Source: UBA4416 sp044357775 | GTDB lineage: Bacteria > Bacteroidota > Bacteroidia > B-17B0 > Aurantibacillaceae | DNA: 6,033 nucleotides | Reading direction: 5' to 3' | Assembly: GCA_044357775.1 (NCBI GenBank) | Contig: JBIKOX010000179.1 | Location: forward strand, 1 to 6,033 | Shown here: in pieces, positions 6,001 to 6,033 of the stretch | How positions within the stretch are numbered: the first letter of the stretch is position 1 | How the letters are laid out: every line of letters starts with the position of its first letter | Program-made: the position numbers and the translations under genes | Notes under the pieces: model-generated | Databases searched by the model: none | Seen by the model: only the letters and a program-made list of their open reading frames with translations | What the model was told of the DNA's origin: nothing

Positions 6001-6033
6001 AAGCGCCGAATTTGATTTACGCAGAACGGGAGG
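3029..6033 (+). CDS. TonB-dependent outer-membrane receptor, 3'-truncated by window edge
   Basis: An outer-membrane active transporter powered by TonB-ExbBD; the substrate cannot be told. The 1001 complete codons visible carry no stop. Start: ATG at 3029, with an in-frame TAA at 3011-3013 upstream and no Shine-Dalgarno sequence. Order of parts: signal peptide 1-21 (LSIVTLLLVGTSLNA|Q); carboxypeptidase-regulatory-like beta-sandwich about 27-106 (IPFANVVAYQGG, TTDMDGYATIKPLAPGKYDV, VGYQ); TonB-box-like DEVEVIAY (116-123); plug about 125-230 with NVRGGRSNSTIYFVDGVKV and ITGGVPAQYGDATSGIISV; then the beta-barrel, with typical late-strand blocks PRVAFSFP (about 873), NLKPEKTIDYEIG (about 926) and GVSAEFDLRRTG (990-1001). 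The last block shows that only the final strands are missing. Several polar loops rich in Asn, Asp and Lys (about 690-730 and 780-860) probably lie outside the cell. It seems not to be a standard SusC, and no SusD is visible, though the downstream side is cut off. A repeat-rich region lies upstream. Confidence 0.94.
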   Translation, partial: MLRKIYLSIVTLLLVGTSLNAQNGGGAIKVLLKDKTNGETIPFANVVAYQGGVQVGVGTTDMDGYATIKPLAPGKYDVKGVYVGYQAQEIKGIVVGESKTAYVTIELSNGEGVRLDEVEVIAYQEPLIDGDMKSGGTVTREEYQNMATKNINSVAATTAGVYQADEGGALNVRGGRSNSTIYFVDGVKVIGGLGVPQQGVEQLNVITGGVPAQYGDATSGIISVTTRGPQSKFFGGVELISSQLTDKYGYNSLGFSVGGPIYQKRDSTGQKKPVIGFFLSGQGTYEKEPDPSYVKLWKLNDEKLTDLEKTPLRVVTIGAEDKFYRELDYVTKADMSQISVRQNVANRSVQLNGKLDFKLAPNTNLTVGGAFDYFNKHDFIYNYSLFNSQNNPQTIESTWRTYARINQKFGTNQTGIEKEKSQSLISNAYFTFLASYEKKKSKTQDDTHKDKIFNYGYQGKYNFTVDTTSNYQIKYDELSNQLYLDYQGPTRGPVSYERSELNPTTANYSSQVFNFKGTEESIQAAQGDYAFVNGDRPQGINSLFSSTGRQYNGYVISESTQLRFASSFSADFKNHAVMVGVEYDQRNQSGYTVNPIGLWERMRNLTNSHLQTFDTANPILIAGTGGNLDQRYYRYIYNASLQNQIDKSLRESLGLSADNQTIINTDAFSPDDLKLDMFSAQDLLQSGQGALVDYYGYDYLGNKDKNSTNIDKFINNKDKNGNQTLNVGAYKPIYVSGYIQDKFDFKDIKFNVGVRIDRFDANQKVLKDPYLFQEAYTAGEKSESKPENIKEDYVVYVDNVRATNPAIVGYRYYDEKTNTNTWYNSEGKEVSDPKLLAVDGKLNPWLKDADFADKNAFSTTAFKDYEPQINVMPRVAFSFPISDVANFFAHYDVLTQRPQDGLMRFDPKDYYFINSTSSAPFITNSNLKPEKTIDYEIGYNQVLNQKKNAAIKITAFYRELRNQISLVSLSNAYPKTYRTYTNKDFGTVKGVSAEFDLRRTG

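Overview
The window reads as chromosomal DNA of an AT-rich member of the Bacteroidota, probably flavobacteria-like. The evidence is a large TonB-dependent receptor with an N-terminal carboxypeptidase-regulatory-like domain, signal peptides ending in '...AQ', start codons without a clear Shine-Dalgarno sequence, and an intergenic copy of a 'TTCGAGCGCAGTCGAG' motif that I recall as a dispersed element in this phylum (from memory, not searched). All four protein genes lie on the + strand. I see no rRNA, tRNA, CRISPR array, transposase or phage gene.

Layout: (i) 2-1264, a DUF3887-type domain fused to an alpha/beta hydrolase. Its reading frame is open to the left edge, so the true start is outside the window and the first ATG at 80 is internal. 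(ii) 1265-1839, a 575-base non-coding stretch. It holds a long imperfect inverted repeat with the 'TTCGAGCGCAGTCGAG' motif in its loop, a pair of CCACTTAT boxes exactly 21 bp apart, and a strong intrinsic terminator with no obvious gene of its own. (iii) 1840-2295, a dCMP deaminase-family enzyme. (iv) 2340-2708, a small secreted, extremely basic protein of unknown function, 44 bases after the deaminase and possibly cotranscribed with it. (v) 2709-3028, a 320-base non-coding stretch with five pairs of short direct repeats, including a second CCACTTAT pair with the same 21-bp spacing, and a plausible Bacteroidota-type promoter. (vi) 3029-6033, a TonB-dependent outer-membrane receptor that runs off the right edge, with 1001 complete codons visible and no internal stop.

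The genes do not form an obvious pathway. The hydrolase (probably exported), the secreted basic protein and the receptor are cell-envelope functions, while the deaminase is cytosolic nucleotide metabolism. The unusual material is in the two intergenic regions: the hairpin-forming element, the orphan terminator, and the phased CCACTTAT pairs shared by both regions. These are sequence patterns with no demonstrated function, and I found no convincing new multi-gene system.
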